Program-made: the position numbers and the translations under genes
Assembly (NCBI RefSeq): GCF_964033635.1
Contig: NZ_OZ035533.1
Location: 1,798,001-1,862,000, forward strand
Reading direction: 5' to 3'
Length of the DNA: 64,000 nt
Source: Chitinophaga sp. MM2321
GTDB taxonomy: Bacteria > Bacteroidota > Bacteroidia > Chitinophagales > Chitinophagaceae
In this document: positions 43,320-52,860 of the stretch, in pieces
Layout of the letters: the number at the start of each line of letters is the position of its first letter
How positions within the stretch are numbered: the first letter of the stretch is position 1
Notes under the pieces: generated by a model
The model's input: the letters and a program-made list of their open reading frames with translations, nothing else
Told to the model about the DNA's origin: nothing
Database searches by the model: none

Positions 43320-44498
43320 ATGAAAAAGAGAATTTTACCCGCCGTTTGCATAGTAGCAGCTTTATTGGCCGGCTGTTCCAAAAATAATGACATCAGCGGG
43401 CCTGTTGAGAAAGCGCCGGAAGTAACCATTGTTACACCTCCTGGCGGCTTTACGGTCGATCAGATGAAATGGGTGAGGATTGCCCCCGACGTTATAAATG
43501 ATGAAAAGGCGACCTTCCTTTGGACAATAGGCGCCGATACACTGGGTACCACGAAAGACCTCCTGCATGTATTCGCAACGGAAGGACAGTACACCGTTAA
43601 ATTCACCGCAACAAACAGTGCGGGAGAAGGACACCAGGAAATAGTGGTAAACATCGCTGCAAAAACCTATACCAATGGCGTAGCCCGTGTATTTGATTTC
43701 CTGTCTGCACCCGGACAGTTTGTCAACACCATGCCCGCATGGAAGGAAGGAGATAATGACAGTACCATGGCGGCCAAAGCAGAAGCCGCGCTAAAGAATA
43801 ATTCCATGATACATCTCGGCGGATTTGGTGGATACATTGTGATGGGTTTTGATCATACTATCATCAATACACCTGGTGAAAACAGCTTCCTGGTAAAAGG
43901 CAATGCTTTTAATAACTGGTCAGAACCGGGTATCATCATGGTATCATATGATGCCAATGGCAATGGTATTCCGGATGATGAATGGTATGAAATTGCCGGT
44001 TCTGAATATGATAACCCCAAGACCGTTAAAAACTACCAGATTACCTATTATAAGCCGGATGAAAACAAAGTGCCTACGCCCAATGACAACTACGCTTATA
44101 TATCAGATACAACTTACATCCGTTGGAAAGACAACCAGGGAAAAACCGGTTTCATTTCTAAAAATGTATTCCATAGTCAAAGTTACTATCCGCAGTGGAA
44201 AGGCGATAGCATCACTTTCACCGGTACCAAACTGACGGAAGAAAACGTAGTAGACCTGTCTGGGAATGGCAGCAACTACGCCAGTCCTGCATTTGATTTT
44301 GGTTATGCCGACAACTGGAGTAACAATGATGACAAAGCAAAAATAAAAATCAGCTGGGCGGTAGACGAAACCGGCAAACAGGCCAACCTGAAAGGTGTTG
44401 ATTTTATTAAAGTACATACCGGTATGCGCGCAAAAGGTGGATGGCTGGGTGAAATTTCAACAGAAATAACAGGGGTAACAGACCTGAATCTTAAGTAA
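43320..44498 (+). CDS. PKD-domain surface lipoprotein of the cobalamin operon
   Basis: 392 residues. Lipobox LLAGCSKN, then a PKD/Ig-like domain (about 30-115; PEVTIVTPPGG and GQYTVKFTATNSAGEG) and a larger beta-rich domain with DANGNGIPDDEWYEI, which looks like a calcium-binding loop. It follows the BtuG-like gene by 29 bases. Bacteroides cobalamin operons also carry extra surface B12-binding lipoproteins (BtuH); whether this is one cannot be told. The GTG at 43230 inside the previous gene is not the start. Confidence 0.7.
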   Translation: MKKRILPAVCIVAALLAGCSKNNDISGPVEKAPEVTIVTPPGGFTVDQMKWVRIAPDVINDEKATFLWTIGADTLGTTKDLLHVFATEGQYTVKFTATNSAGEGHQEIVVNIAAKTYTNGVARVFDFLSAPGQFVNTMPAWKEGDNDSTMAAKAEAALKNNSMIHLGGFGGYIVMGFDHTIINTPGENSFLVKGNAFNNWSEPGIIMVSYDANGNGIPDDEWYEIAGSEYDNPKTVKNYQITYYKPDENKVPTPNDNYAYISDTTYIRWKDNQGKTGFISKNVFHSQSYYPQWKGDSITFTGTKLTEENVVDLSGNGSNYASPAFDFGYADNWSNNDDKAKIKISWAVDETGKQANLKGVDFIKVHTGMRAKGGWLGEISTEITGVTDLNLK

Positions 44499-45120
44499 AA
44501 AAGCTAAAGTATATAACCTGCTATCTTGTTTAAAAACGGAAAGCGGAAAATTAAAAGACGAACCGATCACCTGGTTTGGATTTGCCTCATCCGAAAGAAA
44601 ACCTGAATGCAAACAGTGGAGGTTGGATTTTGTAAACAGTATCCAACCTCCCTTATTGCCAACCCCTTTATTACACATTGTTTATTCAATCTCCTTTTGT
44701 TAAACCGGCGCCCCTTGCCACGCTCCACTAGTGGAATCTACGGTAGTAATTTATCCAACCCATAATTTTATTGCCTATGGCTGCGGATAATTGTTGTATG
44801 TTGCCACTGAATTTTTTGACCTGGTAATACACGTTCCTGTACTGATGATTTCTACACGCACAACTTTTATTAGATGCTCATTTATCTCCTGCTTAGACGC
44901 TTTAAAGTACTCCACGATTTATTTTAGGATGAACATATATTGCATCTTCTCCATTATTTTTTTATAAGCAAACACCTGGTTTCGGACATATATGGTGCAG
45001 GTGATACAAAACTTACCTGGGATAATAAATTTTTTTACTGTATCAGTACAAGGCAGGTCAGTCAAAGAAAAATAACTTTTTAAATTCACAACGAAATCAC
45101 GAAAATAATTATTCCACAAT
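44499..45120. other. Long intergenic region before the polysaccharide locus
   Basis: 622 bases without a supportable gene. It holds the hairpin at 44618-44651 and the palindrome TCCACTAGTGGA near 44727-44738. The last 150 bases are AT-rich and must contain the susC promoter; TAACTTTT (45073-45080) is the best -7 candidate but has no matching -33 element. Confidence 0.6.
44618..44651 (+). terminator. Hairpin after the cobalamin operon
   Basis: Perfect 11-bp stem GGAGGTTGGAT (44618-44628) with 44641-44651, 12-base loop. It is 120 bases past the stop and lacks a T run, so termination is likely but unproven. Confidence 0.5.
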
Positions 45121-48100
45121 ATGATTAACGATTGCAAGGGTCGCAACCGCCCCGTCTTATCATTACTAATGATACATGCGCTGCTTTTCATTACCACTGC
45201 TCTTTTTGCGCAGGAGCCCAGGCTTCTTACCGGAAAGGTAATTGACGCTGCAACCAACGAACCTATACCTGGAGCCTCGATTGCAGTCAGTGGCGCCGCA
45301 AACACCTCTATATCAAATGACAAAGGTGAATTTACAATTAATGTAGCCTTGGGAAAGACACTGGCGGTGTCATACATAGGGTATACAACGTCATTACATC
45401 TGGTGGGTGCCAATTTGCATCCCGTCATAAAACTGAAAACGGCTTTAGGAGAACTGGCTGACGTAGTTGTTGTTGGATACGGACAACAAAAAAAGGAGAG
45501 CGTAGTTGCGGCTATTTCCACTATGAAAGCTACAGGGCTGAAACAAACGCCTGCTGCCAATATTGGGATCGCCTTAGCCGGACGCCTGCCAGGGTTGAGT
45601 GTTTTGCAGCGTTCCGGTGTCCCGGGAGGAGAGCAATTGGAATTTTATATCAGAGGCCGTAGCACCGTAAATGGGCAGCAACCATTAATGCTGGTAGACG
45701 GTGTGGAACGGGATTTTACCGCCCTTGATCCAAGGGAAGTTGAATCAATATCGATATTGAAAGATGCATCCGCTACTGCGGTGTATGGTGTGCGCGGTGC
45801 AAACGGCGTTATCATGGTAACCACGCGGAGGGGACATTCCGGCAAGCCAATCATTGATATTACAATGGAACAGTCCTGGCAGTCGCCCACAAGAATGCCA
45901 AAGATGACCAGTGCATATGATTATGCCGTGTTAAGAAACCAGGTGGAAACGCAGAACGGACGCCCGGTTATTTATGATGATGTTGCACTGGGACACTACC
46001 AGAAAGGAGATTTTAAAGAGTTATATCCCGTGCGCGATTTTGTAAGCGAATTTATGAAAGACGGGTTTCCAATGCGCAGAGTGAATGTCAACGTAAGTGG
46101 CGGTAGTGACCGTATGCGTTACTTTACTACGGTTGGATATCTTTTCCAGGAAGGTATTTTCAAAACCGAGAAATTTTCAGACTACGACTATGATCCTACT
46201 TCAAAAGCGAACCGTGTAAACTTCCGGTCGAATTTTGATATTGACGTCAACAAATCATTAAAAATGTTTCTGAATGTAAGCGGTTACATGCAGAAAAAAA
46301 ATGATCCGGTTGTAGTACCAAATAACGGAGACTATCTTTCCGATGTGAATGGATATTCAGTCGTACTTAGTTCCCTGATTTCCACACCGAATAATTATCA
46401 CAATGATGTAACGCCTGATGGTGAAGTGTTATCAACACCGCTAAAAGGTGGTAATATTAACAACGTGCCCTACGGAATGCTGAACCGTTCCGGGTTTCGT
46501 AACACCCTTACCAACCAGGTAACCACTACTTTAGGAGCAGAGCAGGCGCTTGATTTTATCACAAAAGGATTGTCTGCAAAAGTGGTGGCTTCTTACGATG
46601 CTACAGCCATCAACCAGCAGGTAAGGCAGCGGTCCTATCAATTGTTTGAAGCAAAAGCAGCTCCCAATAATCCGGACTCTGTAATTTATCAGCCTACTGG
46701 CACCATGACCAATAGTACGCTTTCAGATGCGCAATATCAATCTCAATGGAATCTGCTGAATATTGATGCGTCGGTTAACTACAAACGTTCATTTGGTCTT
46801 CATGATGTAACGGGTATGCTGTTGTTTAACCGCTATCAACGGGTGATTAATATCCAATTGCCTTTCAATTATGTCGGCTATGTTGGACGTGTTACCTATG
46901 GTTATAACGATAAGTATCTGGCAGAGGTCAATTTTGGATATAACGGGTCAGAGCAATTTGCACCCGGCCATAAAATGGGTTTCTTTCCCTCTTTTTCTGT
47001 GGGTTGGGTAGCCTCCAATGAAAGTTTTTTACAGGAGGCAGCTCCCTGGCTTACGTTCGCTAAACTGCGGGCTTCCTATGGCCAGGTGGGTAATGATAAT
47101 ATGAACGGCGCAAGGTTTGCTTTTTTAACCTTGTGGAATGGCAGTTATGAATCTCAGATCGGAAACAAAGAACTCACGTGGGAAAAAGCCAATAAGTCCA
47201 ATGTTGGTTTGGAAACACGTTTATTCAAGAATTTTACGCTGGATGTAGATGTTTTTTATGAAAAGAGAAACAATATCCTGATTGCTGCAACCGGGTTGGT
47301 GCCAACAGGTATGTTTGGTACAGGAGGGGTTTATAATTCTGGTATTATTCCGAAAGTAAATGCCGGACAAATAGAGAATAAAGGGTTTGAATTGTCGGGA
47401 GGATATCAGAAGACCATAGGGTCCGATTTCAGGATCGACGTCAGGTTGAACGGAGCATATAACCAGAACAAAGTGCTTTACATGAGCGAAGTATTGCTTC
47501 CGGAGGAATACACTTATCGCCTCCGCAGCACTGGATATCGCCTGGGACAGCCTTTTGGATATAAAACAGCCGGGTTCTTCAATACACAGAAGGAAATAGA
47601 TGAATGGTACGACCAGACCGGCGTAGGAGCGAAGCCCAAATTGGGCGATTTGAAATATATGGATACGAATGGAGACAACGTTATTACTGAGCAGGACCAG
47701 GTACCGCTTGGGAATCCGGAGATGCCGCAGTGGACTTTTGGCGCAGCGATGAGCCTCCAGTATAAAGGCTTTGACTTTAGTATGCTGTGGCAAGGGGTGG
47801 CTAAAAGAAGCTATTTACTTACAGGACAACGGATCTTCGAGACCTATAATTTTAATGAGTGGCACAAAGAAGCCTGGAGCCAGGAGAGATATGATGCAGG
47901 GCTTCCAATTACATACCCGCGCCTCGATCCCGGAAGTAATGCAAGCAAATTGACTTCAGACTTTTGGTATGTAGACGGTAGCTACATACGGTTGAAGAAC
48001 CTGGAAATAGGCTATACACTTCCTCATAAGATTTCTGATAGAATAGGTGCTACGTCTATAAGAGTTTATGCCAATGGGCTTAACCTGCTCACTTTTGACC

Positions 48101-48195
48101 GCTATCCTGTTAAATACCAGGACCCGGAACAAAACAATGAATTAATGTACCCGGTATTTAAAGCCTATAACGCTGGGGTAAATGTTTCTTTTTAA
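45121..48195 (+). CDS. SusC-like TonB-dependent outer membrane transporter
   Basis: Imports oligosaccharides together with the SusD-like protein that follows. 1024 residues: signal peptide ending TTALFAQ, a carboxypeptidase-like regulatory domain (about 32-115; LLTGKVIDAATNEPIPGASI), the characteristic VVVVGYGQQKKESV segment, a plug with PLMLVDGVERDF and ATAVYGVRGANGVIMVTTRR, and a large barrel ending in an aromatic strand. Its stop precedes the SusD start by 13 bases. No extra anti-sigma-binding domain is present. Confidence 0.95.
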   Translation: MINDCKGRNRPVLSLLMIHALLFITTALFAQEPRLLTGKVIDAATNEPIPGASIAVSGAANTSISNDKGEFTINVALGKTLAVSYIGYTTSLHLVGANLHPVIKLKTALGELADVVVVGYGQQKKESVVAAISTMKATGLKQTPAANIGIALAGRLPGLSVLQRSGVPGGEQLEFYIRGRSTVNGQQPLMLVDGVERDFTALDPREVESISILKDASATAVYGVRGANGVIMVTTRRGHSGKPIIDITMEQSWQSPTRMPKMTSAYDYAVLRNQVETQNGRPVIYDDVALGHYQKGDFKELYPVRDFVSEFMKDGFPMRRVNVNVSGGSDRMRYFTTVGYLFQEGIFKTEKFSDYDYDPTSKANRVNFRSNFDIDVNKSLKMFLNVSGYMQKKNDPVVVPNNGDYLSDVNGYSVVLSSLISTPNNYHNDVTPDGEVLSTPLKGGNINNVPYGMLNRSGFRNTLTNQVTTTLGAEQALDFITKGLSAKVVASYDATAINQQVRQRSYQLFEAKAAPNNPDSVIYQPTGTMTNSTLSDAQYQSQWNLLNIDASVNYKRSFGLHDVTGMLLFNRYQRVINIQLPFNYVGYVGRVTYGYNDKYLAEVNFGYNGSEQFAPGHKMGFFPSFSVGWVASNESFLQEAAPWLTFAKLRASYGQVGNDNMNGARFAFLTLWNGSYESQIGNKELTWEKANKSNVGLETRLFKNFTLDVDVFYEKRNNILIAATGLVPTGMFGTGGVYNSGIIPKVNAGQIENKGFELSGGYQKTIGSDFRIDVRLNGAYNQNKVLYMSEVLLPEEYTYRLRSTGYRLGQPFGYKTAGFFNTQKEIDEWYDQTGVGAKPKLGDLKYMDTNGDNVITEQDQVPLGNPEMPQWTFGAAMSLQYKGFDFSMLWQGVAKRSYLLTGQRIFETYNFNEWHKEAWSQERYDAGLPITYPRLDPGSNASKLTSDFWYVDGSYIRLKNLEIGYTLPHKISDRIGATSIRVYANGLNLLTFDRYPVKYQDPEQNNELMYPVFKAYNAGVNVSF

Positions 48196-48208
48196 ACTGA
48201 TTATAGAA

Positions 48209-50002
48209 ATGCGAACGATCATGAAGCAGCTAATTTTAAACTTGATAGTAGTTTGCGGACTTGTCTCCATATATGGGTGCCAAAAGATATTGGAAAAAAC
48301 ACCTGACGGACAAACCACTATTGATAAGGTTCTGAGCAATGCCGGACGGAGCAAAGGATTGCTCGATGCCGTATATAACGAAACATATCTCGCACGCGAT
48401 CAGGTGTCTTTTGTGATGAACCCCATCGAATGCCTGACGGATAATGCATTTTGGGCAGCCACCTATAATGCCTATGAATGGCATAATGGAAGTTTGTCTT
48501 TATCCAACCCGGTTATTAACTGGGCCTGGAGTAGTCCAAGTGAGCAATTATGGCCCGACTACTGGCGGGGAATCAGGCTTGCTAACAATGCGATTAAGTA
48601 TTTACCACAATCAACTGCGATTACAGAAAATGAACGTGCCATCTGGATCGCTGAAGCACGGATAATGCGTTGCTGGTATTATATGCAGCTCCTGGAATTT
48701 TATGGACCAATGCCCTGGATTGAAGAACCTTTTGAACCTACTTATACCGGATGGAATGAGCTGGTACGTCCTTCCTACAATGACCTGGTAACAAAAATGG
48801 AACAGGAGCTGATGGATGTTATTAATTCACGGATCTTACCGGATCGTCAGCCTTCGCAGGAAGCCCGTCATGTTGACAACGGTGTTGCCTACGCTATCAG
48901 GGCCCGTATATTATTATACAATGCAAGTCCGTTAAACAACCCGGAAAATGACAAGAATAAATGGCAACGTGCGGCGGATGCAGCAGAGGATATTATCAAA
49001 TTGCCCTACTACAAGCTGGTGCCGATGACCGATTATAAAAAGTTATTTGTTGGCGCTTTTGGAACACCTGTTTCTGAAATCATCTGGAGATCCTGGGCCG
49101 ATAATTCCGCTATTAACAATACGAATGGGGTAGATGGTGGTAGTTATCCGTATGCTAATATCAATCACATGTGGAATTGCGGGGAGTCTCCTACGCAGGA
49201 ATTGGTGGATTGTTTTGAAATGAAGAATGGCGCTTTTCCGGTAACCTATAATGATGCCAACCGCACAAGCGTTACCGTTACGCCCGGAGCAGCAGCATTG
49301 GGCTACAGCGAAGCTACCGGTGGCGATCCTTATGCCAATCGTGACGCCCGTTTTGAGGTAAATATCGTTCACAATATGACAAACTACGGTATTCCCTATA
49401 ACTGTACACAACCCTACATTATCGAAACGTTTGTTGGCGGCCGCAATGGCTTTAATGATGTAATTTCCCAGGAAACACAGCGTTCCTGTACCGGCTATTA
49501 TAGCGGAAAAGATAAACAGGTAAAATTCTGGGGTCCAGCCGGAAGCATGGGACATGAACCCACCTATTGGGTGTTTTTCCGTCTTGCTGAGTTTTACCTG
49601 CAAAAGGCGGAAGCCTTATGCGAGTTAGGTGATCTGGGTGGAGCGACGACAGCACTCAATGCTATTCGTGAACGTGCGTTACAACCACGCATACAGGATG
49701 TTCCCGGGTTTGTAAACTCGCAGGAATTTATTCGTGAGCGTATCCGTAACGAGCGGAGAGTGGAATATTGCCTGGAAGGACAATATCGTTTTGTGGACCA
49801 GCGTCGTTGGAAGGTTTTAGATAAGACCAATCGTTTTATTACCGGCATGCGCATTACGCAGGGAAACGACGGCAAGTTCAGCTACCAGCGTAAAAAGATC
49901 CGGGACTACCAGTCTTTTACCAATAAATACCTGGTAATGCCGATCCCCTTGGAAGATGCAAAAAAGATGACCGGCATGTTACAGCCCGAGGCATGGAGAT
50001 AA
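48209..50002 (+). CDS. SusD/RagB-family surface glycan-binding lipoprotein
   Basis: 597 residues, pairs with the SusC channel to capture glycan fragments. A lipoprotein signal ends SIYGCQK; the TPR-containing fold shows LIEARIMR-like (WIAEARIMRCWYYMQLLEF) and C-terminal RNERRVEYCLEGQYRFVDQR motifs typical of the family. The start is taken as the ATG at 48209; ATGs at 48182 (inside susC) and 48221 are alternatives. A large hairpin follows. Confidence 0.93.
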   Translation: MRTIMKQLILNLIVVCGLVSIYGCQKILEKTPDGQTTIDKVLSNAGRSKGLLDAVYNETYLARDQVSFVMNPIECLTDNAFWAATYNAYEWHNGSLSLSNPVINWAWSSPSEQLWPDYWRGIRLANNAIKYLPQSTAITENERAIWIAEARIMRCWYYMQLLEFYGPMPWIEEPFEPTYTGWNELVRPSYNDLVTKMEQELMDVINSRILPDRQPSQEARHVDNGVAYAIRARILLYNASPLNNPENDKNKWQRAADAAEDIIKLPYYKLVPMTDYKKLFVGAFGTPVSEIIWRSWADNSAINNTNGVDGGSYPYANINHMWNCGESPTQELVDCFEMKNGAFPVTYNDANRTSVTVTPGAAALGYSEATGGDPYANRDARFEVNIVHNMTNYGIPYNCTQPYIIETFVGGRNGFNDVISQETQRSCTGYYSGKDKQVKFWGPAGSMGHEPTYWVFFRLAEFYLQKAEALCELGDLGGATTALNAIRERALQPRIQDVPGFVNSQEFIRERIRNERRVEYCLEGQYRFVDQRRWKVLDKTNRFITGMRITQGNDGKFSYQRKKIRDYQSFTNKYLVMPIPLEDAKKMTGMLQPEAWR

Positions 50003-50020
50003 TTAATTAACCGGCTAAAT

Positions 50021-50109
50021 ATGATACGTCAGCTAATGCCCGACAATGATGCAGCTACACTAACAAACGTACAGCTACATTTTGACGGGTATTGGCTGAC
50101 GGTTATCAT
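50021..50109 (+). promoter_or_regulatory. Large hairpin between susD and downstream enzyme genes
   Basis: Arms 50027-50042 and 50086-50101 pair over 16 positions (two would be G-U in RNA); ATGATA (50021-50026) and TATCAT (50104-50109) extend the stem across a 2-base bulge. The loop repeats CAGCTACA twice. No T run follows, so mRNA stabilisation or partial attenuation behind susCD is likelier than full termination. A second small stem CCGGCA/TGCCGG lies at 50174-50189. Confidence 0.6.
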
Positions 50110-50217
50110 TGGAGCAATGCCGTAAGCCGGGTTACTTTAAATTAAGCAGGTTTGAATCATTAGAGGAATAAAACCGGCAGTTATGCCGGATGTCAATAAT
50201 CGTAGTTGATTTATTTA

Positions 50218-51444
50218 ATGAAGAAGTATATACTTTTTGTAAGCACTTTGTTGTTAATGTCTGCCAGTCGGACCATGGCAGCAGGACTGTACACCGATAA
50301 AAATGTAAAAGAAAAACCAGCTGTTTCCAGGAACAGGGCGGTGCTGTATGAAAAAAGACTGAACAGCCGCAGCGTTATTCCCGAATTGCAGTTACATGAA
50401 GCCGGGCAATATACCAGGGAAGGGTTAAAAATTACGAGGAAAGACAGCATCGTACGTTTAAATCGTTTTTATGCGCTGGCCGAACGCATGGTGCAGTACC
50501 GCGTAAGTTTTTCGGCAGATGCCAAAGCTTCATTCAGGAGTAGTGAGGGAGATTTTAACGCATTTGTTGATGTGGCAAACAAAAAGATTGCTATCGGCAC
50601 CAATCCTGTTACAGAACAGTCAGTACCTTTTTTGAAAGAAAATCGTGATTACCTGGTTGAAGTGTACCATATTTATCAACAGGCAAAACTGCGTATCGTG
50701 GATCTGGCATCCGGAGAAGCGGCAGAGATATCAGCTATTAATGATGGCAGTGGGGGCGCAGGAAAAGGTGTGTTGCAGCCTGGGTTTTCAGTAGGCATGC
50801 AATGGGATTATTATTGCTTCGGCATTGCCGGAGGTACGTCCATGCTTGTAAAGCAAATAAAAGTTTTTGCCCTTAAGAAAAAGGTAAAAGTGTTGATATA
50901 TGGCGACTCTATTACGCAACCCGAAGGGTATTTTCCAACGAAAGATTTTCCGCTGGCCTGGACACAACAGATTATAAATAGGTTAGGAGGGAATGCTATC
51001 TCAAGTGGTAGAGGCGGTGGAAGAATTGATATGGTGCTGAATTATATAAAAAATGAATTACCCTTTATAAAGACTAAATATGTAATGGTAACGATCGGCA
51101 CCAACGGAGGGAATACTGAGGCCAATTTGAGTGAGCTGGTCAGTTATATTAAGTCACAGGGAGCGATACCCATTCTGAACAATATCCCCAGCAATGAAAG
51201 TGGCACACAAAAAGAGAACAATCGGATCATTGAGAATGTGCGCGCAAAGTTTGGTATAAACGGTTGCAAATTTGATCTTGCTACATCGGTGAAGGGAGAC
51301 GGCCAGGAGGTCGATAAAACAACCATGTACTGGGAAGACTACGCAAAAAGCTATGGTTGGCAAATCTATCATCATCCCAATGAAAAAGGCGGCACCAAAA
51401 TGTTTGAGCAAACGCTCGTTGACATACCAGAAATTTATCAATAA
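50218..51444 (+). CDS. Secreted SGNH/GDSL-family hydrolase
   Basis: Probable carbohydrate esterase removing acetyl or similar groups from the target glycan. 408 residues: signal peptide 1-22 (ending RTMAAG), an N-terminal beta-rich domain (about 30-215), then an SGNH domain with block I VLIYGDSITQ (catalytic Ser), block III TIGTNGGN, and block V IYHHPNEKG (catalytic His). The ATG at 50218 is used; the upstream TTG lacks support. Family is clear, substrate is inferred from the locus. Confidence 0.85.
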   Translation: MKKYILFVSTLLLMSASRTMAAGLYTDKNVKEKPAVSRNRAVLYEKRLNSRSVIPELQLHEAGQYTREGLKITRKDSIVRLNRFYALAERMVQYRVSFSADAKASFRSSEGDFNAFVDVANKKIAIGTNPVTEQSVPFLKENRDYLVEVYHIYQQAKLRIVDLASGEAAEISAINDGSGGAGKGVLQPGFSVGMQWDYYCFGIAGGTSMLVKQIKVFALKKKVKVLIYGDSITQPEGYFPTKDFPLAWTQQIINRLGGNAISSGRGGGRIDMVLNYIKNELPFIKTKYVMVTIGTNGGNTEANLSELVSYIKSQGAIPILNNIPSNESGTQKENNRIIENVRAKFGINGCKFDLATSVKGDGQEVDKTTMYWEDYAKSYGWQIYHHPNEKGGTKMFEQTLVDIPEIYQ

Positions 51445-51527
51445 TTTTTCGATGGGTTTGGAATCCTGCAAAAGCATCTTTACTTTAAACAGGTTCTTTC
51501 CATCTCTAACGCTCAAGTCATGGTATT

Positions 51528-52820
51528 ATGATTAGAATAACTAAAGGGAGCTTGATTGCTTTATTTTTACTGATATCACATTTTGCTTTTGCTAACAGGA
51601 GCCACACGCTTCTTTACGATGTAAAAGAGGTTCCTAACGGGAAAGTATATATTATTACACAAAAGAGTAACGGGTATACTTTTGATTCCGCCCGATATGC
51701 GGTATTCATACCTGAAGGTATCACCACGCTGGAAGGCGTCCTGGTGCATCAGCACGGATGCACCATGGAGGGCCGCGGGATGGCTACTGCCTATGATTTG
51801 CAATACCAGGCTTTTGCAAAAAAATGGAAGCTGGCAATCGTTGGTCCGGACCTGTATTCAGCAAAAAATAATTGTCACGATTGGAGAAACCCCGAATCAG
51901 GATCGGGGCCGGCATTGCTACAAACGCTGGAGCAGATTGGAAAAGTATCCAGCCATGCTGAATTGGCAAACGCACCCTTGTTGTTATGGGGGCATTCGGG
52001 CGGCGGCTACTGGGTTCTTTCGATGCTTCGGCAGTATCCTGAACGAATAATGGGCATTTTTGCTTATTCGCCCGCTTTCGAGCCTGGCGTTTATCCTGCC
52101 GCGGCGCTGAAAGTACCTGTTATGATGCGCCATGCCGGACCGGACGGAGATGCCTGTTGCTGGCAGACGTCGATCCGCGAATTCGGTAAGCTGCGTGCTG
52201 CGGGTGGTTATGCCAGCATTGCCTATACTCATTTTCAAAGCCATAATTTCAGTTTTGTGCGCTATATGACCATTCCTTTTTTTGAATCAGTAATGAAACA
52301 ACGGCTTCCTCAAAAAGCCGGAAGCGGATACAAGGCCATGAGAAATATGGATGTATCCGGGGCATGGCTGGGAGATACCCTGAGTGGAAATATCTATAAA
52401 GCAAATGTATATCCAGGTAGGAAAACAGCTGCTGCCTGGTTGCCGGACTCTTTAACCGCAGTAAAATGGCGGGAGTATGTAATTACCGGAACCGTTGTAG
52501 ATCGTACTGCACCTCCCGCACCTTATGGCGTGCAACAAAAGCGAAGACATAATATGGCCGTTGAATTATCATGGAAAGCAGATGCAGATATTGAATCAGG
52601 GATCAGCCATTTTAACATCTACAAAGACAATCAACTTATTGGCCGGTTCCCATCTTCGGGTACTTACCAAAACTTTGATACAAATGGAGATGATGCTTAT
52701 CCGCTGCAGCTTCCCGGCTTGCAAACAGATGTCACATTACCCTGGAATGATCCCGGAAAAATAGCGATTACTACGGTGAACCATTTTGGACTTGAATCAA
52801 ACAAGACGATAGTTCCTTAA
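51528..52820 (+). CDS. Secreted alpha/beta hydrolase (esterase/depolymerase-like)
   Basis: 430 residues with signal peptide (FLLISHFAFA) and an alpha/beta hydrolase fold resembling PHB-depolymerase and feruloyl-esterase-like enzymes: HQHGCTMEGRG, then the nucleophile elbow LLWGHSGGGYWVL. The C-terminal 100 residues look like a fibronectin-III-type beta domain (VDRTAPPAPYGV, ELSWKADADIESGI). It may cleave ester side groups on the glycan. Three base changes in the elbow would be needed to lose activity; none is seen. Confidence 0.82.
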   Translation: MIRITKGSLIALFLLISHFAFANRSHTLLYDVKEVPNGKVYIITQKSNGYTFDSARYAVFIPEGITTLEGVLVHQHGCTMEGRGMATAYDLQYQAFAKKWKLAIVGPDLYSAKNNCHDWRNPESGSGPALLQTLEQIGKVSSHAELANAPLLLWGHSGGGYWVLSMLRQYPERIMGIFAYSPAFEPGVYPAAALKVPVMMRHAGPDGDACCWQTSIREFGKLRAAGGYASIAYTHFQSHNFSFVRYMTIPFFESVMKQRLPQKAGSGYKAMRNMDVSGAWLGDTLSGNIYKANVYPGRKTAAAWLPDSLTAVKWREYVITGTVVDRTAPPAPYGVQQKRRHNMAVELSWKADADIESGISHFNIYKDNQLIGRFPSSGTYQNFDTNGDDAYPLQLPGLQTDVTLPWNDPGKIAITTVNHFGLESNKTIVP

Positions 52821-52860
52821 AACTGGAAATAGCCAATTATTCAACACTAAACTCAAACAA

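Noticed and set aside
44919..45560. 213-codon minus-strand frame covering the susC 5' end
   Set aside because: Two thirds overlap the clear susC gene in antisense; the Ser/Thr-rich composition is typical of a shadow frame.
47221..47793. 190-codon minus-strand frame
   Set aside because: Antisense to the susC barrel region; no domain.
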